Source: Duganella sp. Root336D2
Lineage (GTDB): Bacteria > Pseudomonadota > Gammaproteobacteria > Burkholderiales > Burkholderiaceae_D
Assembly (NCBI RefSeq): GCF_001425005.1
Contig: NZ_LMDB01000003.1
Location: 62,264-126,263, forward strand
Length of the DNA: 64,000 nucleotides
Direction: 5' to 3'
Part shown: piece after piece, positions 34,180 through 42,980 of the stretch
How positions within the stretch are numbered: position 1 is the stretch's first letter
Layout of the letters: each line of letters opens with the position of its first letter
Position numbers and translations under genes: made by a program
The notes under the pieces: model-generated
Seen by the model: only the letters and a program-made list of their open reading frames with translations
The model's database searches: none
Told to the model about the DNA's origin: nothing

Positions 34180-36165
34180 TCAGTTTATTGGCAAATCAAA
34201 CAATATTTCATACGCACCATCGCCGCGCTCCTGGACGAAGTCGAGCCCGGCTTCACGCGCAAGTGCCAGCTTGCCTGGCGCCGACCGGAAAATCACCGGT
34301 CCCTTGGTACGCGCCGGGGCAAACCGCCAGCTATGCGCGGCGCCATTGGCGGCGCGGGACAGGTGCTGCACCGATTTGATGTAAGCAATCAGCACCGCAC
34401 GGTTATTGTCCGGCGAAGCGAAGATCGTCTTGCTGCCATCCAGCCCCGGGAACCCGCCACCGCCGCTGGCGCGGAAGTTATTGGTCGCGACGATGAACTC
34501 CTGCCCAGGCTGCACCGGCCTTCCGCGCCAAGTCAATTCCTTAATGCGCTGGCCCGGCGGCTGCGTCACATCGATCTGGTAGCGCACGTCCGGGTCGGTC
34601 AGCATGTCGAAATTGAAGCCAGCGAAGGCGGCGTTGACCAGCTCCTGCGGTTCGCTGCGGGCTGGATCGATGATATTGAAGCGGCCGGCAGACTTTTCCA
34701 GCCAGGCCTTCAGCGTTGCGCCATCGACTTTCACGGCGTGCAAGTCGTTCGGGTACAGGTAAAGGTCAGCGGCATTGTTCAGGGCCATCTGGCCGGGAGC
34801 GACGTCTGTGTAATCGGCCGCGCCCGCCGCGCCGGTCTTGAATGGCGCCGACATGGACAACACAGGCAACTGCGCATATTGCGGCAGGTTCGCCTGCACA
34901 TGCCGCCGCACATAGTCGGCCTGCGCCTGGTTCACAATCTGGATCGCCGATACGTCGCCCACGTCGGCAAAATAGGCCGACATGCGGAAGTCCGTATCGC
35001 CAATCGGCGTTTTGACGTAGGCGATAGTCGCCTCGTGTTCGGCCTTTACCAGCGCGGCGATTTCCGGGTCAGGGTCAACGAAGCTGCGGTCAGGACGCTG
35101 GATGCTGCGCGTTTCAACCTTCGCTGAGCCGGCATCGGACACCCAGCGCTCGCCGTCGTGACGCAGCGCAAGCTGGACCACACCCAGGTGCTTGCCCCAA
35201 AGTCCAGGCATCACTGTCGGCACCCCATGCACCCGCCCCTGGACCTTGTCGACGCCAGGCAGGTTGAACCCAGCAGCCTTGCCGGCCGCATTCGGGAATA
35301 CGTCGTGCGAATGCCCCAGCAACAGCGCATCGATGCCGGGCACCTGCGCCAGGTACAAGCTGCCATTCTCCATTGCAGGCGCGTAGGCCGCGCCATCCAG
35401 GCCAGCGTGCGAAATGGCCACGATCACGTCCGCGCCCTTGGCGCGCATCTCGGGGATGTAGCGTTGCGCAGTTTCACGCCAGCCTTCGGTGCGCACACGC
35501 CCCTCAAGCCAGCGCTTGTCCCAGCCCATGATCGCCGGGGTCGTGAAGCCGATGATGCCCACCTTGAGCGTCGCCTCAACGGGTCTGCCATCCGGTCCGG
35601 TCGCGCTCACACGCTTGTCGAGAATGCGATAAGGCTCGAACAGCGGCACGCCGCTGCGGGCATCAACCACATTCGCCAGCACCACCGGGAACGCCGGGCC
35701 GGCGCAAGGCTGGGCGCGGGCCGAAGCTCCTTCCGCGCCAAAGCGGCTAGCCGTGACCTGGCCCAGGAAATCCAGTCCCCAATTGAATTCATGGTTGCCG
35801 ACCGAGCCACCTTCGAATCCGAGTACGTTCATGGCCTTGTAAATGGCCAGCGCTTGGCCGCAACCAACTGGCGCTACCAGCGCCTGGTAGTCGCCCAGCG
35901 CGGTGCCCTGGATCGTGTCGCCGTTGTCGAGTAGCAGCGAATTCGGGAATTCCTTGCGCGCCTGGCGGATCAGGGTCGCCGTGCGCTCCAGCCCCAGCGA
36001 GGCGTCCGGCGCCAGTTTGTAGTAGTCATAGCTGCGGACATTGGCATGCAGGTCCGTCGTTTCAAGAATGACGAACGCGGCTTGCGAGCCTTGCGGCGGC
36101 TTGGCTGGAATGCTGCTGCAGCCGGCCAGGAAGGCGGCGGCTGGAACGAGAAAAAGGAGGCGCAT
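34180..36165 (-). CDS. 2',3'-cyclic-nucleotide 2'-phosphodiesterase / 3'-nucleotidase, lipoprotein form
   Basis: 661 residues from MRLLFLVPAAAFLAGCSS, a lipoprotein signal with the lipobox Cys near residue 16, unlike the soluble periplasmic CpdB of enterobacteria. Calcineurin-type metallophosphatase motifs: ETTDLHANV, LDNGDTIQG, VGNHEFNWGLD, ISHAGLDG and GHSHDVFP. The 5'-nucleotidase C-terminal domain follows (NNFRASGGGGFPGLDG). Hydrolyses cyclic and 3'-nucleotides so that nucleosides can be taken up. The start is judged by the signal peptide; ribosome site weak. It is separated by 44 bases from the giant gene on the same strand. Confidence 0.88.
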   Translation of the reverse strand: MRLLFLVPAAAFLAGCSSIPAKPPQGSQAAFVILETTDLHANVRSYDYYKLAPDASLGLERTATLIRQARKEFPNSLLLDNGDTIQGTALGDYQALVAPVGCGQALAIYKAMNVLGFEGGSVGNHEFNWGLDFLGQVTASRFGAEGASARAQPCAGPAFPVVLANVVDARSGVPLFEPYRILDKRVSATGPDGRPVEATLKVGIIGFTTPAIMGWDKRWLEGRVRTEGWRETAQRYIPEMRAKGADVIVAISHAGLDGAAYAPAMENGSLYLAQVPGIDALLLGHSHDVFPNAAGKAAGFNLPGVDKVQGRVHGVPTVMPGLWGKHLGVVQLALRHDGERWVSDAGSAKVETRSIQRPDRSFVDPDPEIAALVKAEHEATIAYVKTPIGDTDFRMSAYFADVGDVSAIQIVNQAQADYVRRHVQANLPQYAQLPVLSMSAPFKTGAAGAADYTDVAPGQMALNNAADLYLYPNDLHAVKVDGATLKAWLEKSAGRFNIIDPARSEPQELVNAAFAGFNFDMLTDPDVRYQIDVTQPPGQRIKELTWRGRPVQPGQEFIVATNNFRASGGGGFPGLDGSKTIFASPDNNRAVLIAYIKSVQHLSRAANGAAHSWRFAPARTKGPVIFRSAPGKLALAREAGLDFVQERGDGAYEILFDLPIN

Positions 36166-36395
36166 TGACTGTCTTTTGAATTGAAATTTACCGATGAATA
36201 TTTGCCTTGCGCCACTGACGTAGCCCTTGCAATCCAAAGAATTGCACATTGCACTCTGGGGCGCAGCGCACCGGCTTGCAAAATTATATGGAATCTTTGC
36301 AAATGCGCCACGTTGACGCAAATAAATGTTCGATTGTCAATACTCGGTCGTATGATCCATCTCAACTTTCAGCCATCCGCCAAAAGGAAAAGATC

Positions 36396-37016
36396 ATGAA
36401 ACTCCGCACCGCGCTTACCTCGATCCTGCTCCTCACAGCATCACTTGCGCAAGCGGGCCCCAACCTGGTCTTGAATGGAAATTTCGAGAATCTTGACGTC
36501 AGCATGTGGACCATTGCCAGCCCGGGCGGCGGCGGCCAGGCCTTCGACCGGGACGTAACAGGCTCCCCGCTGGCGGACGGCAGCAACCGCGTCTTCGGCG
36601 ACTTGAATACTACCGAGCTTGGCTTCTTGCGCCAAACGATTACCACGATTGCCGGCGCCACCTACCAGCTCAAGTTCGACCTGCAGCGCTGGACCACCGA
36701 TCCGCAATTCCCGCCGGATAACCAGGCCCAGGTCAAATTCGGCGCCGCCACGGTCTTCAACGAAGCGGATATTGCCGGCGACTGGGGCACGCATACCCTG
36801 ATCGTGACCGCCCTTTCGGCAAGCACCCTTCTTGAATTCGGCAACTTCAACAACGACCCGATCTACTGGAACCAGCTCGACAACATCAGCCTTGAATTCC
36901 TGCGCGGACCGAACGACCCGGGTGACCCGGATTTGCCCGAACCAGCCTCCCTGGCGCTGCTGGCCGGTGGCCTCGCGGCCCTGGGCTACAACCGCCGCCG
37001 CGCCGCCCGTTCCTGA
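36396..37016 (+). CDS. PEP-CTERM sorted exported protein
   Basis: 206 residues. AAGGAAAAG precedes the ATG. Signal peptide MKLRTALTSILLLTASLAQA, then NLVLNGNFENLDVSMW, a beta-sandwich, carbohydrate-binding-like fold (DUF642-type look). The C terminus is PEPASLALLAGGLAALGY followed by an Arg cluster: the PEP-CTERM signal recognised by exosortase, which predicts anchoring or release at the surface with exopolysaccharide. The exosortase gene is not in the window. Confidence 0.85.
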   Translation: MKLRTALTSILLLTASLAQAGPNLVLNGNFENLDVSMWTIASPGGGGQAFDRDVTGSPLADGSNRVFGDLNTTELGFLRQTITTIAGATYQLKFDLQRWTTDPQFPPDNQAQVKFGAATVFNEADIAGDWGTHTLIVTALSASTLLEFGNFNNDPIYWNQLDNISLEFLRGPNDPGDPDLPEPASLALLAGGLAALGYNRRRAARS

Positions 37017-37082
37017 ACCATTCCATCCACTGAAACGGTTGCAGCGCCCCAGCCGGGGCGCCTGCACCTGCAAGGAGGCTGC

Positions 37083-37592
37083 ATGTCCGAACCGTATCTC
37101 GCAGAAATCCGGATGACGGGATTTCAATTTGCCCCCAAGGGCTGGGCCCTGTGCAATGGCCAGATCCTGCCAATCAACCAGAACCAGGCGCTGTTCTCCA
37201 TATTGGGCACCACCTACGGCGGCAACGGCCAGACCACATTTGCCCTGCCCGACCTGCGTGGCCGCGTACCGGTCCATATGGATGCCGGCTTCGGCCTGGG
37301 CCAGCAGGGGGGCGCAGCCAGCCACACCCTGAGCGCCAGCGAGATGCCGGCACACACTCATAGCCTTGGCATTTCGACGGCAGTCAGCCACCAGGCCGAC
37401 CCGAGCGGGCGCGTGCTGGGCAATGTCGAAGCCGGTGCGCTCAACTACTACGCGCCGCAAGACAGTACCGCCACCCTGGCGCCCAGTACGGTCGGCAATT
37501 CCGGCGGCAGCCAGCCGCACGAGAATATGCAGCCCTACCTGGCCATCAATTTCATCATCGCGCTGCAGGGCAGCTTCCCCTCGCAGTCCTAG
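37083..37592 (+). CDS. Phage tail-collar-like protein 1
   Basis: 169 residues. MSEPYLAEIRMTGFQFAPKG, ALCNGQILPINQNQALFS, GTTYGGNGQTTFALPDLRGR and a His-rich segment MPAHTHSLG form the tail-collar domain found in short phage tail fibres and in the bacterial proteins annotated as microcystin-dependent. The end (PYLAINFIIALQGSFPSQS) is typical. First of three tandem relatives in one operon. There is no phage gene nearby, so these are domesticated or host proteins. Confidence 0.85.
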   Translation: MSEPYLAEIRMTGFQFAPKGWALCNGQILPINQNQALFSILGTTYGGNGQTTFALPDLRGRVPVHMDAGFGLGQQGGAASHTLSASEMPAHTHSLGISTAVSHQADPSGRVLGNVEAGALNYYAPQDSTATLAPSTVGNSGGSQPHENMQPYLAINFIIALQGSFPSQS

Positions 37593-37611
37593 ACCAGACC
37601 GGAGCCGGCGC

Positions 37612-38154
37612 ATGGATAACTTCATCGGCGAGATTCGCCTGTTCGCGGGTAACTTCCCGCCCCTCGGCTGGGCATTTTGCGACGGCAGCCTGCTGTCGAT
37701 AGCGCAGAATACCGCCCTGTTTGCCCTGATCGGCACCACCTACGGCGGCAACGGGCAAACCACCTTTGCCTTGCCCGACCTGCGCGGGCGCGTGCCGCTG
37801 CACCAGGGCACGCAGCCCGGCACCGGCAACAGCTATGTCATCGGCCAGCAAGCGGGCGTCGAAACGGTGACCCTGAACAGCAACCAGATCCCGGTCCATA
37901 GCCACAGCGCGAGCGCCAGCACGGCGGTGCCGCCAGCCACCGGCACCGGCATCAACCTGGCCGGACCGACGACTTACGTACCGGCCGCGCCGGCAAAGCC
38001 CAGGTTTTACGCGCCTGCCGCTTCCAGCGCTGTGGCCATGTCGCCCCAGGCGATCCAGCCGGCCGGAGGCAACCAGCCGCATAACAATATGGCGCCCTTC
38101 CTGGCGGTCAGCTTCATCATCGCCATTGAAGGCATCTTCCCATCGCAGAACTAG
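37612..38154 (+). CDS. Phage tail-collar-like protein 2
   Basis: 180 residues, 19 bases after the first copy, start at MDNFIGEIRLFAGNFPP. Same conserved blocks: AFCDGSLLSIAQNTALFALI, GTTYGGNGQTTFALPDLRGR, a His motif IPVHSHSAS, and the end APFLAVSFIIAIEGIFPSQN. The central variable part (Ala/Thr/Pro-rich, 115-155) differs from copies 1 and 3, suggesting distinct tips on a common fold. Confidence 0.85.
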   Translation: MDNFIGEIRLFAGNFPPLGWAFCDGSLLSIAQNTALFALIGTTYGGNGQTTFALPDLRGRVPLHQGTQPGTGNSYVIGQQAGVETVTLNSNQIPVHSHSASASTAVPPATGTGINLAGPTTYVPAAPAKPRFYAPAASSAVAMSPQAIQPAGGNQPHNNMAPFLAVSFIIAIEGIFPSQN

Positions 38155-38168
38155 CCGAGGAGTCCAGC

Positions 38169-38690
38169 ATGGCAGAGCGTTATATCGGCGAAATCCGCAT
38201 GTTCAGCGGTAATTTCGCACCCGTCGGTTGGGCTATGTGCAATGGCCAGCTACTCCCCATTGCGCAGAACACCGCGCTGTTTTCCATTCTCGGCACCACC
38301 TACGGCGGAAATGGCAAAACCAACTTCGCGCTACCGGACCTGCGCCAGCGCATTCCAATGCATGCCGGCAGCGGGCCTGGGCTCAGTCCGCGCGACCTGG
38401 GTGAGCAAGGCGGCGCGGCCACAGCGACGCTGACCGCACTCGAAATGCCTTCACACAGCCATGGCATGACCGCCTCCAGCGCCACCGCCTCGGTGCAATC
38501 ACCGGCCAACGCCATGCTCGCCAAACCGGTCACGATCAGCGCGCCTTACCACGATGCGACAGCAATAGCGCCATCCGCGGCGGGTCCGCTAGGCACGGCC
38601 GGCGGCGGCGGCGCGCATAACAATCTCCAGCCCTACCTGGTGGTCAACTTCATCATTGCCTTGAGCGGCATCTTCCCGCCGCGCAGCTGA
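38169..38690 (+). CDS. Phage tail-collar-like protein 3
   Basis: 173 residues, 14 bases after copy 2. Blocks MAERYIGEIRMFSGNFAPVG, AMCNGQLLPIAQNTALFSIL, GTTYGGNGKTNFALPDLRQR, MPSHSHGMTA and the end LVVNFIIALSGIFPPRS. The three copies align over nearly their whole length, so they arose by duplication and diverged mainly in the middle. Confidence 0.85.
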   Translation: MAERYIGEIRMFSGNFAPVGWAMCNGQLLPIAQNTALFSILGTTYGGNGKTNFALPDLRQRIPMHAGSGPGLSPRDLGEQGGAATATLTALEMPSHSHGMTASSATASVQSPANAMLAKPVTISAPYHDATAIAPSAAGPLGTAGGGGAHNNLQPYLVVNFIIALSGIFPPRS

Positions 38691-38696
38691 GTAGCG

Positions 38697-39173
38697 ATGA
38701 GCAGCCATCTCGCCTTGCGGCCGGTCGAAGCCGGCGACCAGACCTTCCTGCTGGCGCTGGTGGAAAGCACGCGCGAGGATCTCGCAATCCTGGACCACAC
38801 TGTCAAATCCATGCTGGTTCGCATGCAATATGAAGCCCAGCTCACCGATTACCGCCGCCGCTTCCCCGGCATGGAGGAAAGCATCGTCCTGGCCGACGGC
38901 CTTGCTGCCGGCCGCCTGTACGTGGCGCGCGGCCAGGACGAGATCCGCCTGGCCGACATCAGCCTGCTTCCCGGCTTCCGGGGCCAAGGCATCGGCTACC
39001 GCCTGCTGGCCCGGCTGCAGGACGCGAGCCAGCGCGCGGGCCTGCCCTTGCGCTTGCACGTTTTACAAGACAACCCGGCCGGCGCCCTGTATCGCCGCCT
39101 CGGCTTCCAGCCGGCGGCAACGGACGGCCTGTACATCGCCATGGAATGGCATCCCATCTTGTTAAAGGAATAA
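38697..39173 (+). CDS. GNAT family N-acetyltransferase
   Basis: 158 residues. Acetyl-CoA binding signature LLPGFRGQGIGYRLLARL, preceded by DEIRLADI and followed by LHVLQDNPAGALYRRLGF, which are motifs A and B of GNAT enzymes. It begins 6 bases after the third tail-collar gene and ends 3 bases before the next, so it is within the same operon; modification of the collar proteins or a related small molecule is possible but only inferred. Confidence 0.85.
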   Translation: MSSHLALRPVEAGDQTFLLALVESTREDLAILDHTVKSMLVRMQYEAQLTDYRRRFPGMEESIVLADGLAAGRLYVARGQDEIRLADISLLPGFRGQGIGYRLLARLQDASQRAGLPLRLHVLQDNPAGALYRRLGFQPAATDGLYIAMEWHPILLKE

Positions 39174-39176
39174 GTC

Positions 39177-39563
39177 ATGGAACGTCGCAATTTCATCCTC
39201 GCCGCAGGCACCCTGGTTGGCGCCCCGGCCGTAGCCCGCGCCGCATCGCTGGCTGCCCTGCCGCCAAGCGCATCCACATTGCGCATGGCCGGTTTCCGCG
39301 ACCTGGTGGGCCAGCAATTCATCGCATTCCAGGGCAAGCGCGGCACCTCGCTCGACCTGCTGGCTGTGCGCGGCGGCAAGGAAGCGCCACACCAGGAGCA
39401 GTTCACCCTGCTTTTCACCGGCGCGCCAGGGCTGGATGCGGGAATTTATGAAATAGACAACCCTCTTTCAGGTCGCATGTCCATCTTCATGGAGCCGGCC
39501 GGCCGTGGCCCGGCAGCCGGCCTGGGCGCCCTGTACCGCGCCGAATTCAGCCTGCTTGTGTGA
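39177..39563 (+). CDS. DUF6916-type exported protein
   Basis: 128 residues. N terminus MERRNFILAAGTLVGAPAVARA is a Tat-like signal (twin Arg, then a hydrophobic stretch). The mature part includes FRDLVGQQFIAFQGKRGTSLDLLAV and ends RAEFSLLV. It fits the small family seen next to tail-collar genes in other genomes, from memory of family context rather than any search. Last gene of the collar operon. Confidence 0.65.
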   Translation: MERRNFILAAGTLVGAPAVARAASLAALPPSASTLRMAGFRDLVGQQFIAFQGKRGTSLDLLAVRGGKEAPHQEQFTLLFTGAPGLDAGIYEIDNPLSGRMSIFMEPAGRGPAAGLGALYRAEFSLLV

Positions 39564-39633
39564 GCTGCCCGATGCGCCAGCCTCTGAGGTATAATTTCAG
39601 GTTCGATTTCACAACTATCAGACCTGAAAAACC

Positions 39634-40738
39634 ATGGAAGCTGAACGCATCAATTCCCTCGCCAACCTGCTCGCGGACCTGACCAACCGCGAAGCCGAAC
39701 TTCGGAGGTATCTTTGACTTCGATAAGAAGTCGGAGAAACTGGAACAACTGAACGCCGAACTTGAAGATCCGGCCGTTTGGAACGACCCGAAAAAAGCCC
39801 AGGACATGGGCCGCGAGAAAAAAGCCCTTGAAGGCGTGGTCCTGACCTTGCAGAAGGCAGAAAGCGACCTGCGCGACATGAACGAACTGTTCGCAATGGG
39901 CAAGGAAGAAGGCGACGACGACACGCTCGAAGCCGTGATTGCGGATACCGCCGACATCCAGCAGATCATCGAACAGATGGAATTCCGCCGGATGTTCAGC
40001 AATCCGATGGACCCGAACAACTGCTTCATCGACATCCAGGCCGGCGCCGGCGGTACCGAAGCCCAGGACTGGGCGTCCATGCTGCTGCGCCAGTACCTGC
40101 GCTATTGCGACCGCAAAGGCTTCAAAGCCGAGGTGCTGGAAGAGTCCGAAGGCGAAGTTGCCGGCATCAAGACCGCCACCCTGAAAGTCGAAGGCGAATA
40201 CGCTTACGGCCACCTGCGCACCGAAACCGGCGTGCACCGCCTGGTGCGCAAGTCGCCGTTCGACTCCTCGGGCGGCCGCCACACATCCTTCGTGTCGCTG
40301 TTCGTATACCCGGAAGTCGATGATTCGATCGAGATCGAGATCAACCCGGCCGACCTGCGTATCGACACCTACCGCGCATCCGGCGCCGGCGGCCAGCACA
40401 TTAACAAGACCGACTCCGCAGTGCGTATTACCCACGGCCCGTCCGGTATTGTGGTGCAGTGCCAGAACGACCGCTCGCAGCACCGCAACAAGGCCGAAGC
40501 GATGGACATGCTGAAGGCCAAGCTGTACGAACTGGAACTGCGCAAGCGCATGAGCGAGCAGCAGTCGCTGGAAGACTCCAAGACCGACGTCGGCTGGGGC
40601 CACCAGATCCGTTCCTACGTGCTGGACCAATCCCGCATCAAGGACTTGCGCACCGGCTTCGAGACCGGCAACACCGGCAAGGTGCTGGACGGCGACCTGG
40701 ACGACTTCATCTCCGCGTCCCTGAAGCAAGGCATCTAA
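39634..40738 (+). CDS. prfB: Peptide chain release factor 2, with programmed +1 frameshift
   Basis: 367 residues after frameshifting. The first 27 codons (ATG at 39634) end in CTT followed by TGA; reading then shifts by one base to GAC at 39716 and stays open to TAA at 40738. RF2 terminates translation at UGA and UAA. Specificity motif SPFDSSGG and the catalytic GGQ in GAGGQHINK are present. The full C-terminal domain ends in [15 protein letters not shown]. Followed by a HAD phosphatase gene after 3 bases and by lysS, the usual prfB partner. Confidence 0.96.
39703..39718 (+). promoter_or_regulatory. prfB: prfB autoregulatory frameshift site
   Basis: CGGAGG, then TAT CTT TGA C. The internal Shine-Dalgarno-like GGAGG three bases before CTT, the slippery CTT and the in-frame TGA followed by C are the classic elements. 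Low RF2 lets ribosomes slip forward, so RF2 controls its own level. Confidence 0.95.
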
Positions 40739-40741
40739 AGC

Positions 40742-41404
40742 ATGATTCAGCAGCGCGCCTTCATCTTCGACATGGACGGCACCATCGTCGACAACATGGG
40801 TTTCCACACCCGCTCGTGGCTGGAGTTCTTCAGCCGCCGCGGCCATGCTGTCGACGAGGCGGCCTTCTTTGCCGCCACCGCCGGCCGCACCGGCCACGAA
40901 ATCATGCGCCAATACCTCGGCGAGGGCCTGGCGCATGACGACGTGACCGCCCTGATCGGCGAGAAGGAAGTGCTGTACCGCGAAATCTATGCTCCCCACC
41001 TGCGCGCCGTGGAAGGCTTTGGCGCACTGGTGAATGCAGCCCAAGCCGCCGGCATTCGCCTGGCGGTGGGTACCGCCGCCCCGCCCTGCAACGTGGACTT
41101 CACGCTGGATGGCCTGGGTGTGCGCGAACTGTTCGACACCGTCGTCGGCGCCGCCGACGTCAAACGCGGCAAGCCGGAACCAGACGTGTTCCTGCTGGCC
41201 GCCAAACGCTGCGGCGCCGATCCGGCGCACTGCATCGTGTTCGAGGACGCGCCTTTGGGCGTGGAAGCAGCGCGCCGAGCCGGCATGCGCTGCGTCGTCC
41301 TGACAACCACTTTGCCTGCTGAAGCGTTTAAGGCGTTCGACAATGTGATCTGCATTGCACGCGACTTCAGCGAAATCGATATCAATACACTGACAAACCA
41401 TTAA
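40742..41404 (+). CDS. HAD-superfamily phosphatase, beta-phosphoglucomutase-like
   Basis: 220 residues. [12 protein letters not shown] (nucleophile Asp), [10 protein letters not shown] (motif II), [10 protein letters not shown] (motif III Lys) and [17 protein letters not shown] (motif IV). The cap domain lies between motif I and II as in subfamily IA. Predicted phosphatase or phosphomutase on a sugar phosphate or similar; substrate unknown. Set between prfB and lysS, each spaced by 3-4 bases, so probably one transcript. Confidence 0.88.
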   Translation: MIQQRAFIFDMDGTIVDNMGFHTRSWLEFFSRRGHAVDEAAFFAATAGRTGHEIMRQYLGEGLAHDDVTALIGEKEVLYREIYAPHLRAVEGFGALVNAAQAAGIRLAVGTAAPPCNVDFTLDGLGVRELFDTVVGAADVKRGKPEPDVFLLAAKRCGADPAHCIVFEDAPLGVEAARRAGMRCVVLTTTLPAEAFKAFDNVICIARDFSEIDINTLTNH

Positions 41405-41408
41405 AACC

Positions 41409-42947
41409 ATGACTACGGAAAACCAAGTGCAAGACCAGGCACCAGGCCAGGACGACAACAAGATCATCGCCGAGCGCCGCGCCAAGCTGGCTGCCATCCG
41501 CGAAAAACAGAGCGTCGCCTTCCCTAACGATTTCCGTCCTCAGCACAAGGCTGCCGACCTGCACCTGCAGTACGGCGAGAAGACCCGCGAAGAACTGGAA
41601 GCCGAGCCTGTACCCGTCGTCATCGCCGGCCGCATGATGCTGCGCCGCGAAGCCGGCAAGAAAGCCGCCTTCGCGACCCTGCAGGATTCCTCCGGCCAGA
41701 AAGCCGACGGCCGCATCCAGATCTACGTCAACATGGATACCACCGGCGAAGAGGCAATGGAAGCCTTTGGCAGCTGGGACCTGGGCGATATCCTGGGCGT
41801 GACCGGCACCCTGTTCAAGACCAAGACCGATGAACTGACCGTCAAGGTCAGCGAGATCAAGCTGATCACCAAGGCCCTGCGCCCGCTGCCGGACAAGTTC
41901 CACGGCCTGGCCGACCAGGAAACCAAGTACCGCCAGCGCTACGTCGACCTGATCACCAGCGAAGAAACCCGCCGTACCTTCAAGGCGCGTACCGCTGCGA
42001 TTTCGTCGATCCGCCGCTTCATGGAAGCCAACGAATTCATGGAAGTCGAGACCCCGATGCTGCACCCGATCCCGGGCGGCGCGTCGGCCAAGCCTTTCAT
42101 CACCCACCACAACGCACTGGACATGCAGATGTTCATGCGTATCGCTCCCGAGCTGTACCTTAAGCGCCTGGTGGTGGGCGGCTTCGACCGCGTGTTCGAG
42201 ATCAACCGCAACTTCCGTAACGAAGGCGTGTCGGTCCGTCACAACCCTGAATTCACCATGATGGAGTTCTACGCGGCCTACACCGACTACGAATGGATCA
42301 TGGACTTCACCGAGAAAGTGATCCGCCAGGCCGCGGTCGACGCCAAGGGCAGCGCCGTGCTGACCTACGGCGGCCGTGAACTGGACCTGTCCAAGCCGTT
42401 CCAGCGCCTGACCATCTGCGGCGCCATCAACAAGTACGCGCCAGGCTACACCGAAGCGCAGCTGAACGACATGGACTTCCTGAAGGCCGAGCTGCTGAAA
42501 TTCGGCGTCAAGCCATTCGCTACCTCCGGCCTGGGCGCGCTGCAGCTGGCGCTGTTCGAAGAAACCGCCGAAGCGCAACTGTGGGAACCGACCTTCATCA
42601 TCGACTACCCGATCGAAGTGTCGCCACTGGCCCGTGCTTCCGATACCCGCGAAGGCATCACCGAGCGCTTCGAGCTGTTCATGGTTGGCCGCGAGATCGC
42701 CAACGGCTTCTCCGAGCTGAACGACGCCGAAGACCAGTCGGCACGTTTCCTGGCCCAGATGAAGGCCAAGGAAGCCGGCGACGACGAAGCGATGTACTAC
42801 GACGCCGACTTCATCCGCGCACTGGAATACGGCATGCCGCCGGCCGGCGGCTGCGGCATCGGCATCGACCGCCTGATGATGCTGCTGACCGACTCGCCGA
42901 ACATCCGCGACGTACTGCTCTTCCCGCACCTGCGCAAGGAAGACTGA
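41409..42947 (+). CDS. lysS: Lysyl-tRNA synthetase, class II
   Basis: 512 residues, family length. N-terminal OB-fold anticodon-binding domain ([20 protein letters not shown]), then the class II core with motif 2 [20 protein letters not shown] and motif 3 [20 protein letters not shown]. Charges tRNA-Lys. A bidirectional terminator follows 3 bases after the stop. Confidence 0.97.
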   Translation: MTTENQVQDQAPGQDDNKIIAERRAKLAAIREKQSVAFPNDFRPQHKAADLHLQYGEKTREELEAEPVPVVIAGRMMLRREAGKKAAFATLQDSSGQKADGRIQIYVNMDTTGEEAMEAFGSWDLGDILGVTGTLFKTKTDELTVKVSEIKLITKALRPLPDKFHGLADQETKYRQRYVDLITSEETRRTFKARTAAISSIRRFMEANEFMEVETPMLHPIPGGASAKPFITHHNALDMQMFMRIAPELYLKRLVVGGFDRVFEINRNFRNEGVSVRHNPEFTMMEFYAAYTDYEWIMDFTEKVIRQAAVDAKGSAVLTYGGRELDLSKPFQRLTICGAINKYAPGYTEAQLNDMDFLKAELLKFGVKPFATSGLGALQLALFEETAEAQLWEPTFIIDYPIEVSPLARASDTREGITERFELFMVGREIANGFSELNDAEDQSARFLAQMKAKEAGDDEAMYYDADFIRALEYGMPPAGGCGIGIDRLMMLLTDSPNIRDVLLFPHLRKED

Positions 42948-42950
42948 TAA

Positions 42951-42978
42951 AAAAGGGCCGCTCGATTGCGGCCCTTTT
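42951..42978. terminator. Bidirectional intrinsic terminator between lysS and ppnN
   Basis: AAAAGGGCCGC, 6-base loop, GCGGCCCTTTT: an 11-base stem with A and T tracts on both sides, so it can stop transcription of both convergent genes. Confidence 0.92.
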
Positions 42979-42980
42979 AC

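Noticed and set aside
39650..42929. Minus-strand open frames opposite prfB, the HAD gene and lysS
   Set aside because: They run opposite well-identified core genes and have the typical shadow composition.
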